From Bacteroidota bacterium (GTDB taxonomy: Bacteria; Bacteroidota; Bacteroidia; Flavobacteriales_D; Crocinitomicaceae), in NCBI GenBank assembly GCA_016866415.1, contig VGML01000005.1, positions 1 through 29,744 on the forward strand: a DNA stretch of 29,744 nt, in the 5' to 3' direction. Both the position numbers and the translations under genes were made by a program. Below the pieces are notes generated by a model, which was not told the DNA's origin, ran no database searches, and saw nothing but the letters and a program-made list of their open reading frames with translations. This document shows, piece after piece, positions 1-7,422 of the stretch. How positions within the stretch are numbered: position 1 is the first letter of the stretch; each line of letters starts with the position of its first letter.

Positions 1-696
1 CCAACGACCAATTTCGCTCAATTGATGGAAATGGTGGCTTTGGTTTCACCAGATTTACGTGTTCGATTCAGCACATCGCATCCTAAAGACATGACGGATG
101 ACGTTCTTGAAACAATGGCTAAATACGAAAATATCTGCCCGTATATTCATTTACCAGTTCAATCTGGACATACGGACGTCTTGTATCGCATGAATCGCGG
201 ATATACACGTGAGTGGTATCTCGACCGAATTGCAGCAATTAAACGAATTATTCCTGATTGTGCGATTTCAACGGATATCATTACAGGTTTCTGCGGCGAA
301 ACGGAAGAAGAACACCAGGACACACTTTCTTTAATGGACGAAGTTCAATATGATTTCGCCTACATGTTCAAATATTCAGAACGGCCAAAAACATTGGCAG
401 AACGTAAATTTGAGGATGATGTTGCTGAGGAAGTTAAAGGACGAAGATTAAACGAGGTGATTGAAAAACAATTGAAATCTTCACTTTTATCGAATCAACG
501 TCAAATTGGAACGACTCAAAAAGTATTGATTGAAGGTCCATCAAAACGCTCAGAGGAGCATTATTGTGGAAGAACAGGGAGAAATTCAATGGCAGTATTT
601 CCTAACAATAATTTCCACAAAGGACAATATGTTATGGTGAAAATCAACGATTGCACCTCTGCAACGCTATTGGGAGAAGTTGTTTCAGTTCTATAA
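1..696 (+). CDS. miaB: MiaB, tRNA methylthiotransferase (5'-truncated by window)
   Basis: C-terminal 231 residues of a radical-SAM methylthiotransferase that converts i6A37 to ms2i6A37 in tRNAs reading codons that begin with U. The reading frame is open from base 1, so the N-terminal UPF0004 domain and the CxxxCxxC iron-sulfur cluster motif lie outside the window. Visible here are the later part of the radical-SAM barrel (RFSTSHPKDM, then IHLPVQSGHTDVLYRMNRGYT, then STDIITGFCGETEEEH) and a C-terminal TRAM RNA-binding domain at about residues 165-231, which includes CGRTGRNSMAVFP and ends LLGEVVSVL. These signatures fit MiaB rather than MtaB or RimO, although the N-terminus would settle it. 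The stop at 694-696 is only 10 bases before the ATG of the sigma54 activator, so the genes are probably cotranscribed. Confidence 0.93.
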   Translation, partial: PTTNFAQLMEMVALVSPDLRVRFSTSHPKDMTDDVLETMAKYENICPYIHLPVQSGHTDVLYRMNRGYTREWYLDRIAAIKRIIPDCAISTDIITGFCGETEEEHQDTLSLMDEVQYDFAYMFKYSERPKTLAERKFEDDVAEEVKGRRLNEVIEKQLKSSLLSNQRQIGTTQKVLIEGPSKRSEEHYCGRTGRNSMAVFPNNNFHKGQYVMVKINDCTSATLLGEVVSVL

Positions 697-706
697 ATTA
701 CAAACC

Positions 707-1945
707 ATGAATGTTCTGCAAGTCAAACAACGTTTCGGGATAATTGGAAATGCTCCATTACTAAATCGCGCTCTTGAAGTAGCTATTCAGGTCGCTCCTA
801 CGGATATTTCTGTTTTGGTCACAGGAGAAAGTGGAACGGGAAAAGAAATTATTCCGCAAGTAATTCATCATTTGGGTAAGCGTAAACACGGCGCATACAT
901 TGCTGTCAATTGTGGAGCAATTCCAGAAGGAACTATCGATTCAGAATTATTTGGACACGAAAAAGGTTCGTTTACGGGAGCAGCGGGAAGTCGTCAAGGT
1001 TATTTCGAAGTTGCGAACGGAGGAACAATCTTTTTGGATGAAGTTGCCGAATTACCCATGCAAACGCAGGTTAGATTACTTCGTGTTTTGGAAACTGGAG
1101 AATTCATTCGAGTCGGATCATCCAAAGCGATAAAAACAAATGTGCGAGTTGTAGCTGCAACCAATGAAAATATGCAACAAGCAATCGCATCTGGGAAATT
1201 CAGAGAGGATTTATTTTACCGCTTGAATACAGTTCCTATTTCTCTTCCAGCTTTGAGAAGTCGCCAAGAAGATATTCATTTGATTTTCAGAAAATTTGCC
1301 CACGACTTCGCAGAAAAATATCGGATGCCTGCCATCAAATTAACTGAAGATGCTGTTGACGTTTTACAATCCTATCCATGGCCTGGAAATGTGCGTCAAT
1401 TGAAAAATTTAGTTGAGCAACTATCCGTTATTGAAACAAAACGCGAAATAGATGGATTTATGTTGTCTTCTTATCTTCCTCAACCAAATGAGAAAGTAAC
1501 GGCGTTAGTTGGGGCTAACAATTCGGATAGTTTTTCCGAACGCGAGTTGATGTATAAATTCTTGTTCGATATGAAGAAGGATTTGACTGAATTGAAAAAA
1601 TTGGTGATTGATGTGATTGGACAAGGCTTGACGACGCCGTTGAATACAGATCAAAATGAGGTTCTGAATCGAATTTATCAAGAAGTAAATGAAACAAACG
1701 CATTGATTCCGAGGGTTCTTCCAGCACCAACTGTCGAATCCAATTACCAAATAAAAAGTGCTGATTCCTTTGAGGTTCACGAAGAAGTTGAAGAATCATT
1801 ATCGCTTGAGGATCGTGAAAAAGAACTCATTAGAAAAGCGTTGGATAAACATCGTGGAAAACGAAAATACGCTGCCAACGAACTAGGAATTTCTGAACGG
1901 ACGTTGTATCGAAAAATCAAGGAATATAATCTAACTGATTTATGA
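707..1945 (+). CDS. Sigma54-dependent transcriptional activator, AAA+ and Fis domains, no receiver domain
   Basis: An enhancer-binding protein of 412 residues that uses ATP hydrolysis to open promoters bound by RNA polymerase-sigma54. Walker A GESGTGKE is at residues 40-47. The sigma54-contacting loop reads GSFTGA (87-92), a serine variant of GAFTGA. Walker B GGTIFLDE is at 105-112, the arginine-finger region REDLFYRLN follows, and PWPGNVRQL marks the lid. A Fis-type helix-turn-helix closes the protein (AANELGISERTLYRKI). The AAA+ domain starts almost at the N-terminus, so there is no receiver, GAF or PAS domain to sense a signal. The ATG at 707 is preferred; an in-frame TTG at 680 would lie inside miaB. 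The stop overlaps lptE (ATGA). The same regulator in front of lptE and secG is, from memory, conserved in Bacteroidota. Its targets are unknown. Confidence 0.92.
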   Translation: MNVLQVKQRFGIIGNAPLLNRALEVAIQVAPTDISVLVTGESGTGKEIIPQVIHHLGKRKHGAYIAVNCGAIPEGTIDSELFGHEKGSFTGAAGSRQGYFEVANGGTIFLDEVAELPMQTQVRLLRVLETGEFIRVGSSKAIKTNVRVVAATNENMQQAIASGKFREDLFYRLNTVPISLPALRSRQEDIHLIFRKFAHDFAEKYRMPAIKLTEDAVDVLQSYPWPGNVRQLKNLVEQLSVIETKREIDGFMLSSYLPQPNEKVTALVGANNSDSFSERELMYKFLFDMKKDLTELKKLVIDVIGQGLTTPLNTDQNEVLNRIYQEVNETNALIPRVLPAPTVESNYQIKSADSFEVHEEVEESLSLEDREKELIRKALDKHRGKRKYAANELGISERTLYRKIKEYNLTDL

Positions 1946-2451
1946 GAATTTTTCTTTTTGCGTTGATTTCATTTTTACTTTCAGCTTGCTGGCCCTCAAG
2001 TATTTCATTTAAAGATACAGGATCGATGCCTGAAGAATGGAAAACATTTTCGGTTAAAACATTGGATAATAATGCCGCGAATTGTCCCTTGAGTTACTCC
2101 CCTTTATTAACGGAACAAATAAAAGACGGAATCCAAAACAACACCAGATTATTGCTCAATACGCAAATCGGAAAGGGAGAAGTGAACATTGAAGGAAATA
2201 TCAGTTCATTCAATGTTGCGCCTTTAGCTATTCAAGGAAACGATAACGCATCTAAAAACCGATTGACCATTTCTGTTCAATTTACAATAAATACCACCAA
2301 ACCAAAGGAAGAAAGTTTTAATTTAGCCTCGACTCGTTTTGCAGATTTCGATGCTTCAGTTAATTTGTCTTCGATTGAATCCAAACTTCTAGAGGAAATC
2401 AACGAGCAAATCGTGCAAGACGTGATCAATAAACTTTTGAGTAACTGGTAA
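1942..2451 (+). CDS. lptE: LptE-family lipoprotein, LPS assembly
   Basis: A 169-residue lipoprotein. The N-terminus is a short hydrophobic signal with lipobox LSAC (modified Cys16). Size and sequence (the early Ser-Phe-Lys-Asp segment, a conserved-looking TEQIKDGIQNNTRLLL helix, then beta-rich sequence and a C-terminal amphipathic helix IVQDVINKLLSNW) fit the Bacteroidota LptE family. In other Gram-negatives LptE plugs the LptD outer-membrane barrel that inserts lipopolysaccharide into the outer leaflet. Sequence identity across this family is low, so the call also rests on position between the sigma54 activator and secG. The start overlaps the upstream stop by 4 bases and the stop overlaps the next ATG by one base, so translation is probably coupled. 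Confidence 0.8.
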   Translation: MRIFLFALISFLLSACWPSSISFKDTGSMPEEWKTFSVKTLDNNAANCPLSYSPLLTEQIKDGIQNNTRLLLNTQIGKGEVNIEGNISSFNVAPLAIQGNDNASKNRLTISVQFTINTTKPKEESFNLASTRFADFDASVNLSSIESKLLEEINEQIVQDVINKLLSNW

Positions 2452-3389
2452 TGTTAAATAGTGATTACATTCATTTGAAAATTAAAGATCCTGAAACTTG
2501 TTCTTCGGAGGATGCAGGCAATTACAAAGAATTGATTGAACTTTACCCCTATGCTTCTACGTTTTCAATTTTATACTTAAAATCGCTTGCCAATTCAGGT
2601 GATATCCGTTTGGAAAATGAACTTGAGAAATTCGCTTTTCGCATCAATGATCGAAGTGTTCTTTACAAATTGATCCATACACAACATTCTGAACCTATTT
2701 CAACAGAGGAAAAAGTTAAGGAAATTATTTCAGAAGTAAGAGTAGTGGAATCTTCAAACACTATTGAAAAATTGGAAGAAGAGGAAATCAACGTTATTTC
2801 AGAACCAATTAAATCTGAACCTGAAGAAATCGTTGATATTCAAGAGATTGAACCAATTGAAGCGGATGAACACGTTGCTGAACAAGACGAATTAGATAAA
2901 CTAATAACATCTGCTGCTATCGCTTCCACTTTTGTAGAGAAAGAATTGGAATCGCTTCCAGAGATTAAACAGGAAGTTGAAATCACCGAAATAATTGAGG
3001 AAAAAGAAAAACCTGAAACAATTCAAAAAACAATTTCCGTTGAGGAAAAGATTGAAAATTCTTCCCCAAAATCATTTACGGATTGGCTAAAGGCATCAAC
3101 AAATTCAATTCAACAAGAAATTGAAAAGGAGCTTGAAGAAGAGCGTAAACCGGAATACTACACGTATGAAAAACCGAAAAAGGAATTCTTCTCTCCTAGC
3201 AAAAAAGCAAAGGAAAGTTTAGACGAAAACAAAATGCCTGTGAGTGAAACATTAGCTAAAATTTTTGCTTTACAAGGTAATTTTTCGAAGGCAATTTATG
3301 TTTATGAACAATTAATCTTGATTTTTCCCGAAAAAAAGCCTTTCTTTGCAACCCAAATTAAAAATTTAAAGAAAAAACTTAATCCTTAG
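2451..3389 (+). CDS. Acidic protein with C-terminal TPR, function unknown
   Basis: A 312-residue cytoplasmic protein of unknown function. It has three parts: an N-terminal helical segment (about 1-80) with a YPYASTFSILYLKSL stretch; a long Glu/Ile-rich low-complexity middle (about 85-210) with no clear fold; and a C-terminal segment (about 262-310) that reads as one tetratricopeptide repeat (ETLAKIFALQGNFSKAIYVYEQLILIFP). There is no signal peptide or membrane segment. It starts on the last base of the lptE stop (TAATG) and ends 2 bases before secG. The location suggests a link to envelope assembly or Sec export, but nothing in the sequence shows an activity. Confidence 0.82.
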   Translation: MLNSDYIHLKIKDPETCSSEDAGNYKELIELYPYASTFSILYLKSLANSGDIRLENELEKFAFRINDRSVLYKLIHTQHSEPISTEEKVKEIISEVRVVESSNTIEKLEEEEINVISEPIKSEPEEIVDIQEIEPIEADEHVAEQDELDKLITSAAIASTFVEKELESLPEIKQEVEITEIIEEKEKPETIQKTISVEEKIENSSPKSFTDWLKASTNSIQQEIEKELEEERKPEYYTYEKPKKEFFSPSKKAKESLDENKMPVSETLAKIFALQGNFSKAIYVYEQLILIFPEKKPFFATQIKNLKKKLNP

Positions 3390-3391
3390 TT

Positions 3392-3709
3392 ATGGAACTT
3401 ATACTTTCAATTCTAGTCATTTTAGCCTGTATCCTATTAATTTTTGTGGTATACATTCAAAACCCCAAAGGTGGAGGTTTAAGTTCGGATTTCGGTTCCG
3501 CTGCTCAATTGGGTGGAGTGCAGAAAACCAATGAGTTTATCGATAAATTAACATGGTCTTTAGCTGGATCAATTGCTGTAATTAGTTTATTATTGACGTT
3601 GCGTCAGCCAAAACCTTCAAAGCCGCTTGTTCAACCTAAGAAAACGGAACAAACCCAAAATCCGAATCAAACGCCAAATCAAAAACAAAATCCGACCAAC
3701 GGTAAATAG
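3392..3709 (+). CDS. secG: SecG, Sec translocase subunit
   Basis: A small integral membrane subunit of the SecYEG channel, 105 residues. It has two hydrophobic segments (about 3-21 and 52-68) joined by a loop that carries the family signature QNPKGGGLSSDFG followed by AAQLGGVQK. The C-terminal tail of about 30 residues is rich in Pro, Gln and Asn (KKTEQTQNPNQTPNQKQNP), which looks like a disordered extension. It is the last gene of the miaB-lptE run: a strong hairpin terminator lies 25 bases after the stop, before groES. Confidence 0.93.
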   Translation: MELILSILVILACILLIFVVYIQNPKGGGLSSDFGSAAQLGGVQKTNEFIDKLTWSLAGSIAVISLLLTLRQPKPSKPLVQPKKTEQTQNPNQTPNQKQNPTNGK

Positions 3710-3734
3710 AATAAAAAGATTCTAATGCACATGT

Positions 3735-3769
3735 AGTGTCAGTATGTCATTCATTCTGACACTTTTTTT
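3735..3769 (+). terminator. Rho-independent terminator after secG
   Basis: AGTGTCAG (3735-3742) and CTGACACT (3756-3763) form a perfect 8-bp stem with a 13-base loop, followed by a run of seven T. It separates the miaB-secG unit from groESL. Confidence 0.85.
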
Positions 3770-3800
3770 ATAGAAAAAATATTAAAAAAATGAAAATTTG

Positions 3801-3839
3801 TCTCAATTCTTAAATGGCACGAAGTTCGACGAATCGAGA
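3801..3839. promoter_or_regulatory. Imperfect dyad in the groES upstream region
   Basis: TCTCAATTC (3801-3809) is the reverse complement of GAATCGAGA (3831-3839) with one mismatch, 21 bases apart and 26 bases before the groES ATG. It is not a CIRCE element (TTAGCACTC-N9-GAGTGCTAA), the usual HrcA operator of groE operons. It could be an operator or a leader hairpin, or chance. No convincing TAnnTTTG -7 box was found between 3770 and 3865. Confidence 0.3.
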
Positions 3840-3865
3840 GAAAATTAGTTCTAATTTATAAAAAT

Positions 3866-4141
3866 ATGTCAGTAAAATTTAAACCTTTGGCAGACAGAGT
3901 TCTGATAGAACCAGCGCCAGCAGAACAAAAAACGGCTAGTGGAATCATTATTCCTGACACAGCAAAAGAAAAACCATTGAAAGGAACTGTTATCGCAGCA
4001 GGACCAGGAAAAAAAGACGAACCTATGTCTGTAAAAAAAGGAGATTCAGTTCTTTACGGACAATACTCCGGAACAGAAATTAAAATCGATGGGAATAACT
4101 TTCTGATTATGAGAGAATCAGATATTTACGGAATTTTTTAA
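3866..4141 (+). CDS. groES: GroES co-chaperonin
   Basis: A Hsp10 co-chaperonin of 91 residues that caps the GroEL ring during folding. It has the family N-terminus (KFKPLADRVLIEPAPAE), a mobile loop (QKTASGIIIPDTAKEKPLKG, about 21-40) that binds the GroEL apical domain, and a C-terminal beta strand (NFLIMRESDIYGIF). Length matches the short form of the family. It is followed 24 bases later by groEL, so the two form the usual operon with their own transcription start after the secG terminator. Confidence 0.97.
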   Translation: MSVKFKPLADRVLIEPAPAEQKTASGIIIPDTAKEKPLKGTVIAAGPGKKDEPMSVKKGDSVLYGQYSGTEIKIDGNNFLIMRESDIYGIF

Positions 4142-4165
4142 TCAAAATTTTTAAACTTAATAAAA

Positions 4166-5803
4166 ATGGCAAAAGATATCTTTTTTGATGTAGAGGCAAG
4201 AGAAAAGTTAAAAAAAGGAGTTGATTCATTGGCTGATGCGGTGAAGGTAACTTTAGGTCCTAAAGGACGAAACGTTGTTATCGGTAAAAAATTCGGGGCG
4301 CCACACGTAACCAAGGATGGTGTTACTGTTGCGAAAGAAATCGAATTGAAAGATCCAATTGAAAATATGGGTGCCCAAATGGTGAAAGAAGTAGCCTCCA
4401 AAACAGCAGATATTGCAGGTGATGGAACCACAACCGCAACAGTATTAGCTCAAGCAATTGTTAGTGCTGGGCTTAAGAACGTAGCAGCTGGTGCAAATCC
4501 TATGGATTTGAAAAGAGGAATTGATAAAGCAGTTGCCGAAGTAGTTAAGAATTTAAAGAAAATTTCGAAAGAAGTTGGCTCAGACAATTCCAAAATCAAA
4601 CAAATTGCATCGATTTCAGCTAACAACGACGAAACAATTGGAGCACTTATCGCAGAAGCAATGAAAGTTGTAGGAAACGATGGCGTTATCACTGTGGAAG
4701 AAGCAAAAGGAACAGAAACCGAAGTTAAAACAGTGGAAGGAATGCAATTCGATAGAGGTTATTTATCTCCTTACTTTGTAACGAATACAGAGAAAATGAT
4801 CACAGAAATGGAAAATCCATTGATTTTGATCTGTGAGAAAAAAATCTCAAGCATGAAGGAATTACTTCCAGTTTTGGAACCAGTTGTTCAGGCTGGAAAA
4901 GGCTTAGTAATCATAGCTGAAGACGTTGATGGTGAAGCACTTGGAACATTGGTTGTTAACCGATTAAGAGGTTCTTTGAAGGTTGCTGCCGTGAAAGCTC
5001 CGGGTTTCGGTGACCGAAGAAAAGCTATGTTGGAAGACATCGCAATCTTAACAGGTGGACAAGTTATTTCTGAAGAGCGTGGAATGACTTTGGAGAATGT
5101 AACAATGGACATGCTTGGAACAGCTGCAAAAATCGAAATTGATAAGGACAACACAACCATTATTAACGGAAAAGGCAAGAAATCTGATATTACAGCACGC
5201 GTTGGACAAATCAAAGCACAAATCGAAACAACAACGTCGGATTACGACAGAGAAAAACTTCAAGAAAGATTGGCGAAATTAGCCGGTGGAGTTGCTGTTC
5301 TTTATGTAGGCGCTCCAACTGAAATGGAGATGAAAGAGAAAAAAGACCGCGTTGACGATGCATTAGCTGCAACAAGAGCTGCCGTTGAGGAAGGCATCGT
5401 TCCAGGAGGTGGTGTTGCGTTGATTCGAGCAATTGAAACATTAGACAAACTGAAAGGTGAAAACGAAGATGAAGTTACGGGTATCGCAATTGTAAAACGT
5501 GCAGCTGAAGAGCCGTTGCGTCAAATCATTGCAAACGCAGGTGGTGAAGGAGCAGTAATAGTTCAAAAAGTAAGAGAAGGAAAAGAAGACTTCGGTTATA
5601 ACGCAAGAACAGAAACCTATGAGAAGCTTTATAAGGCGGGTGTAATTGACCCAACCAAAGTAACTCGAATCGCTGTTGAGAACGCTGCTTCAATTGCTTC
5701 GATGTTATTGACAACAGAATGCGTTATCGCAGATCAACCGGAGGAATCTAACCCGGCTGCTGCCATGGCAGGAATGGGTGGAGGAATGCCTGGAATGATG
5801 TAG
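4166..5803 (+). CDS. groEL: GroEL chaperonin
   Basis: A Hsp60 chaperonin of 545 residues, full length. It assembles into double heptameric rings and folds proteins using ATP with GroES. Visible motifs include the nucleotide-binding TLGPKGRN (29-36), GDGTTTATVLA (from 85; Asp86 matches the catalytic acidic residue), the apical-domain segment KAPGFGDRRKAMLEDIA, and the hinge and equatorial EEGIVPGGGVALIRA. The C-terminus ends in the GGM-rich tail GMGGGMPGMM. It is paired with groES, and two terminators follow. Several long antisense open frames inside it are coding-bias shadows. Confidence 0.98.
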   Translation: MAKDIFFDVEAREKLKKGVDSLADAVKVTLGPKGRNVVIGKKFGAPHVTKDGVTVAKEIELKDPIENMGAQMVKEVASKTADIAGDGTTTATVLAQAIVSAGLKNVAAGANPMDLKRGIDKAVAEVVKNLKKISKEVGSDNSKIKQIASISANNDETIGALIAEAMKVVGNDGVITVEEAKGTETEVKTVEGMQFDRGYLSPYFVTNTEKMITEMENPLILICEKKISSMKELLPVLEPVVQAGKGLVIIAEDVDGEALGTLVVNRLRGSLKVAAVKAPGFGDRRKAMLEDIAILTGGQVISEERGMTLENVTMDMLGTAAKIEIDKDNTTIINGKGKKSDITARVGQIKAQIETTTSDYDREKLQERLAKLAGGVAVLYVGAPTEMEMKEKKDRVDDALAATRAAVEEGIVPGGGVALIRAIETLDKLKGENEDEVTGIAIVKRAAEEPLRQIIANAGGEGAVIVQKVREGKEDFGYNARTETYEKLYKAGVIDPTKVTRIAVENAASIASMLLTTECVIADQPEESNPAAAMAGMGGGMPGMM

Positions 5804-5810
5804 GATTTAC

Positions 5811-5836
5811 AAGAGTTCGCTTCGGTGAACTCTTTT
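5811..5836 (+). terminator. Terminator after groEL with UUCG tetraloop
   Basis: AAGAGTTC (5811-5818) pairs with GAACTCTT (5827-5834). The stem extends inward through a G-T and a C-G pair to close a cUUCGg loop, and a short T-run follows. It lies 7 bases after the groEL stop. Confidence 0.82.
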
Positions 5837-5887
5837 CCATTTTCTTCTTCCCGATTCATTCGGATAGCGGAAAGTGTCATTATAACC

Positions 5888-5913
5888 AAGGTCGTCGAAA
5901 GACGGCCTTTTTT
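5888..5913 (+). terminator. Second terminator after groEL with GAAA tetraloop
   Basis: AAGGTCGTC (5888-5896) and GACGGCCTT (5901-5909) form a 9-bp stem with one G-T pair and a GAAA (GNRA) loop, followed by six T. It is a backup terminator just ahead of the SRAP gene promoter. Confidence 0.85.
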
Positions 5914-5929
5914 GTGTTTATTAAAATCT

Positions 5930-5937
5930 TAAATTTG
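5930..5937 (+). promoter_or_regulatory. Bacteroidota -7 box before the SRAP gene
   Basis: TAAATTTG matches TAnnTTTG and ends 4 bases before the ATG at 5942. Transcription would start at or next to the start codon, so the mRNA may be leaderless. A TTG at 5912-5914 is the nearest candidate -33 element, with a slightly short spacing of 15. Confidence 0.5.
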
Positions 5938-5941
5938 TTTT

Positions 5942-6643
5942 ATGTGCTATAGTAATTCTTCGACCTCAACGAATATTGACCTTTCCAATCGGTATAGGAA
6001 AACCATTGACTCGATTCCTGAACAAACTATTTATTATGCAAGTGGATTTAATTTCCCAACTTGGCGCGTAATAACAAATAACGATAACGTGCAACTTATG
6101 AAATGGGGGTTGATTCCGAATTGGTTTAAAGAAAATGATACGAGTGAAATCGCACGGAATACATTAAATGCTCGAACAGAGAGTATTCACGAAAAAGCTT
6201 CATTCAAATCTCTTATTAAAAACGGGCGTTGCATCATTCCGTCAACTGGATTTTTTGAATGGAAACATGAAAATAAAAACAAAATACCTTATTTTATTTT
6301 CCCAAAAAATGATAATGTTTTTTCGATGGCAGGTCTGTTTGACCAATGGGATAATCCAAATACAAAAGAGACAATTACAACTTTCTCGATCTTGACTTGT
6401 GAAGCTAATGCTTTTATGTCGGAGATTCACAACGTAAAAAAAAGAATGCCCGTTATCTTATCCTCAAATAATGAGCGCAATTGGCTCAAAGGTGAAGGTG
6501 TAATAGAAGATTACTTGAAAGAATTGAACAATGAAATGGGAGCGCATCAAGTTGATTCGAGAATTCTAAAGCAAAAAAATCCAAATATTTTGGAAGCTCA
6601 ATTGCCATTCGAGCCAAAGAACATTCAACAAACTTTGTTTTAA
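5942..6643 (+). CDS. SRAP-domain protein (YedK/HMCES-like), abasic-site DNA crosslinker
   Basis: A 233-residue SOS-response-associated peptidase family protein. Members cap abasic sites in single-stranded DNA by forming a thiazolidine crosslink through Cys2 once Met1 is removed. All key residues are visible: Cys2 in MCYSN, Asn76 in NTLNARTES, Glu106 in STGFFEW, and His163 in EIHNVKKRMPVIL. Length is normal for the family. The gene stands alone between the groEL terminators and an unrelated lipoprotein gene, with its own -7 box and almost no leader. I saw no LexA-like operator. The biochemical role is taken from studied homologs. Confidence 0.93.
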   Translation: MCYSNSSTSTNIDLSNRYRKTIDSIPEQTIYYASGFNFPTWRVITNNDNVQLMKWGLIPNWFKENDTSEIARNTLNARTESIHEKASFKSLIKNGRCIIPSTGFFEWKHENKNKIPYFIFPKNDNVFSMAGLFDQWDNPNTKETITTFSILTCEANAFMSEIHNVKKRMPVILSSNNERNWLKGEGVIEDYLKELNNEMGAHQVDSRILKQKNPNILEAQLPFEPKNIQQTLF

Positions 6644-6681
6644 GTAAAAATTATGGTATCTTTTTTGTTAAAATGAATTTC

Positions 6682-6689
6682 TAATTTTG
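6682..6689 (+). promoter_or_regulatory. Bacteroidota -7 box before the lipoprotein gene
   Basis: TAATTTTG matches TAnnTTTG, 19 bases before the ATG at 6709. Candidate -33 TTG at 6665-6667 is closer than usual, so this is a moderate match. Confidence 0.45.
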
Positions 6690-6708
6690 AAAAACTAATT
6701 GATCATTG

Positions 6709-7386
6709 ATGCTTAAATTCATTCCTTTCCTTTTCTTCATTCTATTCAGTTTATCTTCTTGCATCGAAATCGTTGATGATTTATCATTAAAAAGTGATGG
6801 ATCTGGAACTTTTAAATACACTGTTAATCTAAGTTCTAGTAAAATAAAGGTGAACTCAATACTAGCATTGGATAGCATAGATGGAAAAAGAGTTCCAAAC
6901 ATCGATGAAATTAGACAAAAAATAGAGCAATTTGTAAAAACATTAGATGCACAATATGGAATTTCGAACGTCAAAGTAGAAGAAAACTATACGGATTTCA
7001 TCTTTAAATTTCAATGTGATTTCACAAGTGTTTTAACGCTGCAAGATGGTTTAAAACAATCAATCTTCATTTTATCTAAAGAAAAATCTATCCCTCAACT
7101 TGATCACAATTGGTTGTCTTGGGACGGCAATAAATTGGTTCGTTCAATTCCGGAAATTACTGGTAAAAAGATTAATGAGATTAATAATTCGGATATAGAG
7201 CTTTTGAAAAAAGGTTCTTACACATCAATAACTCGTTTTGACAAGACCATTGACAAATTTGAAAATCAAGCGGCTCAACTTTCCAAAAGTAAGATGGCTG
7301 TAATGGTTAAAACTGATACGTATCGTTTAAAAGAAAATCAAGATATTCTTGAAAATACAATCTATTTAGGTTTAAGTAAAAACTAA
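6709..7386 (+). CDS. Predicted lipoprotein, function unknown
   Basis: A 225-residue protein with a strong lipoprotein signal: hydrophobic residues 4-15 and lipobox LSSC (Cys18). The mature start is followed by DDLSLKSDGSGTFKYTVNLSSSK, a pattern I associate with Bacteroidota envelope lipoproteins whose role is unknown. The rest alternates beta and helical segments without recognisable catalytic residues. The ATG at 6709 is preferred to the TTG immediately before it. The gene is followed 36 bases later by two exported proteins of unknown function and may belong with them. Confidence 0.8.
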   Translation: MLKFIPFLFFILFSLSSCIEIVDDLSLKSDGSGTFKYTVNLSSSKIKVNSILALDSIDGKRVPNIDEIRQKIEQFVKTLDAQYGISNVKVEENYTDFIFKFQCDFTSVLTLQDGLKQSIFILSKEKSIPQLDHNWLSWDGNKLVRSIPEITGKKINEINNSDIELLKKGSYTSITRFDKTIDKFENQAAQLSKSKMAVMVKTDTYRLKENQDILENTIYLGLSKN

Positions 7387-7422
7387 CGAGATTATTCGTA
7401 ACTTCGCCTCACTGACTCGCCG

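Noticed and set aside
900..1799. Overlapping frames within the sigma54 activator gene
   Set aside because: Composition is unlike proteins of this genome and they are fully inside a well-supported gene.
3640..3709. Short tandem repeats in the secG 3' end (AAATCCGA/CAAACGCCAAATC-like)
   Set aside because: They encode a low-complexity Pro/Gln/Asn tail, common at SecG C-termini, and no exact longer repeat unit is seen.
3771..3865. CIRCE/HrcA operator before groES
   Set aside because: No TTAGCACTC or GAGTGCTAA arms are present.
4138..5714. Several long antisense open frames inside groEL
   Set aside because: They lie opposite a highly conserved gene, have no recognisable protein and arise from its codon bias.
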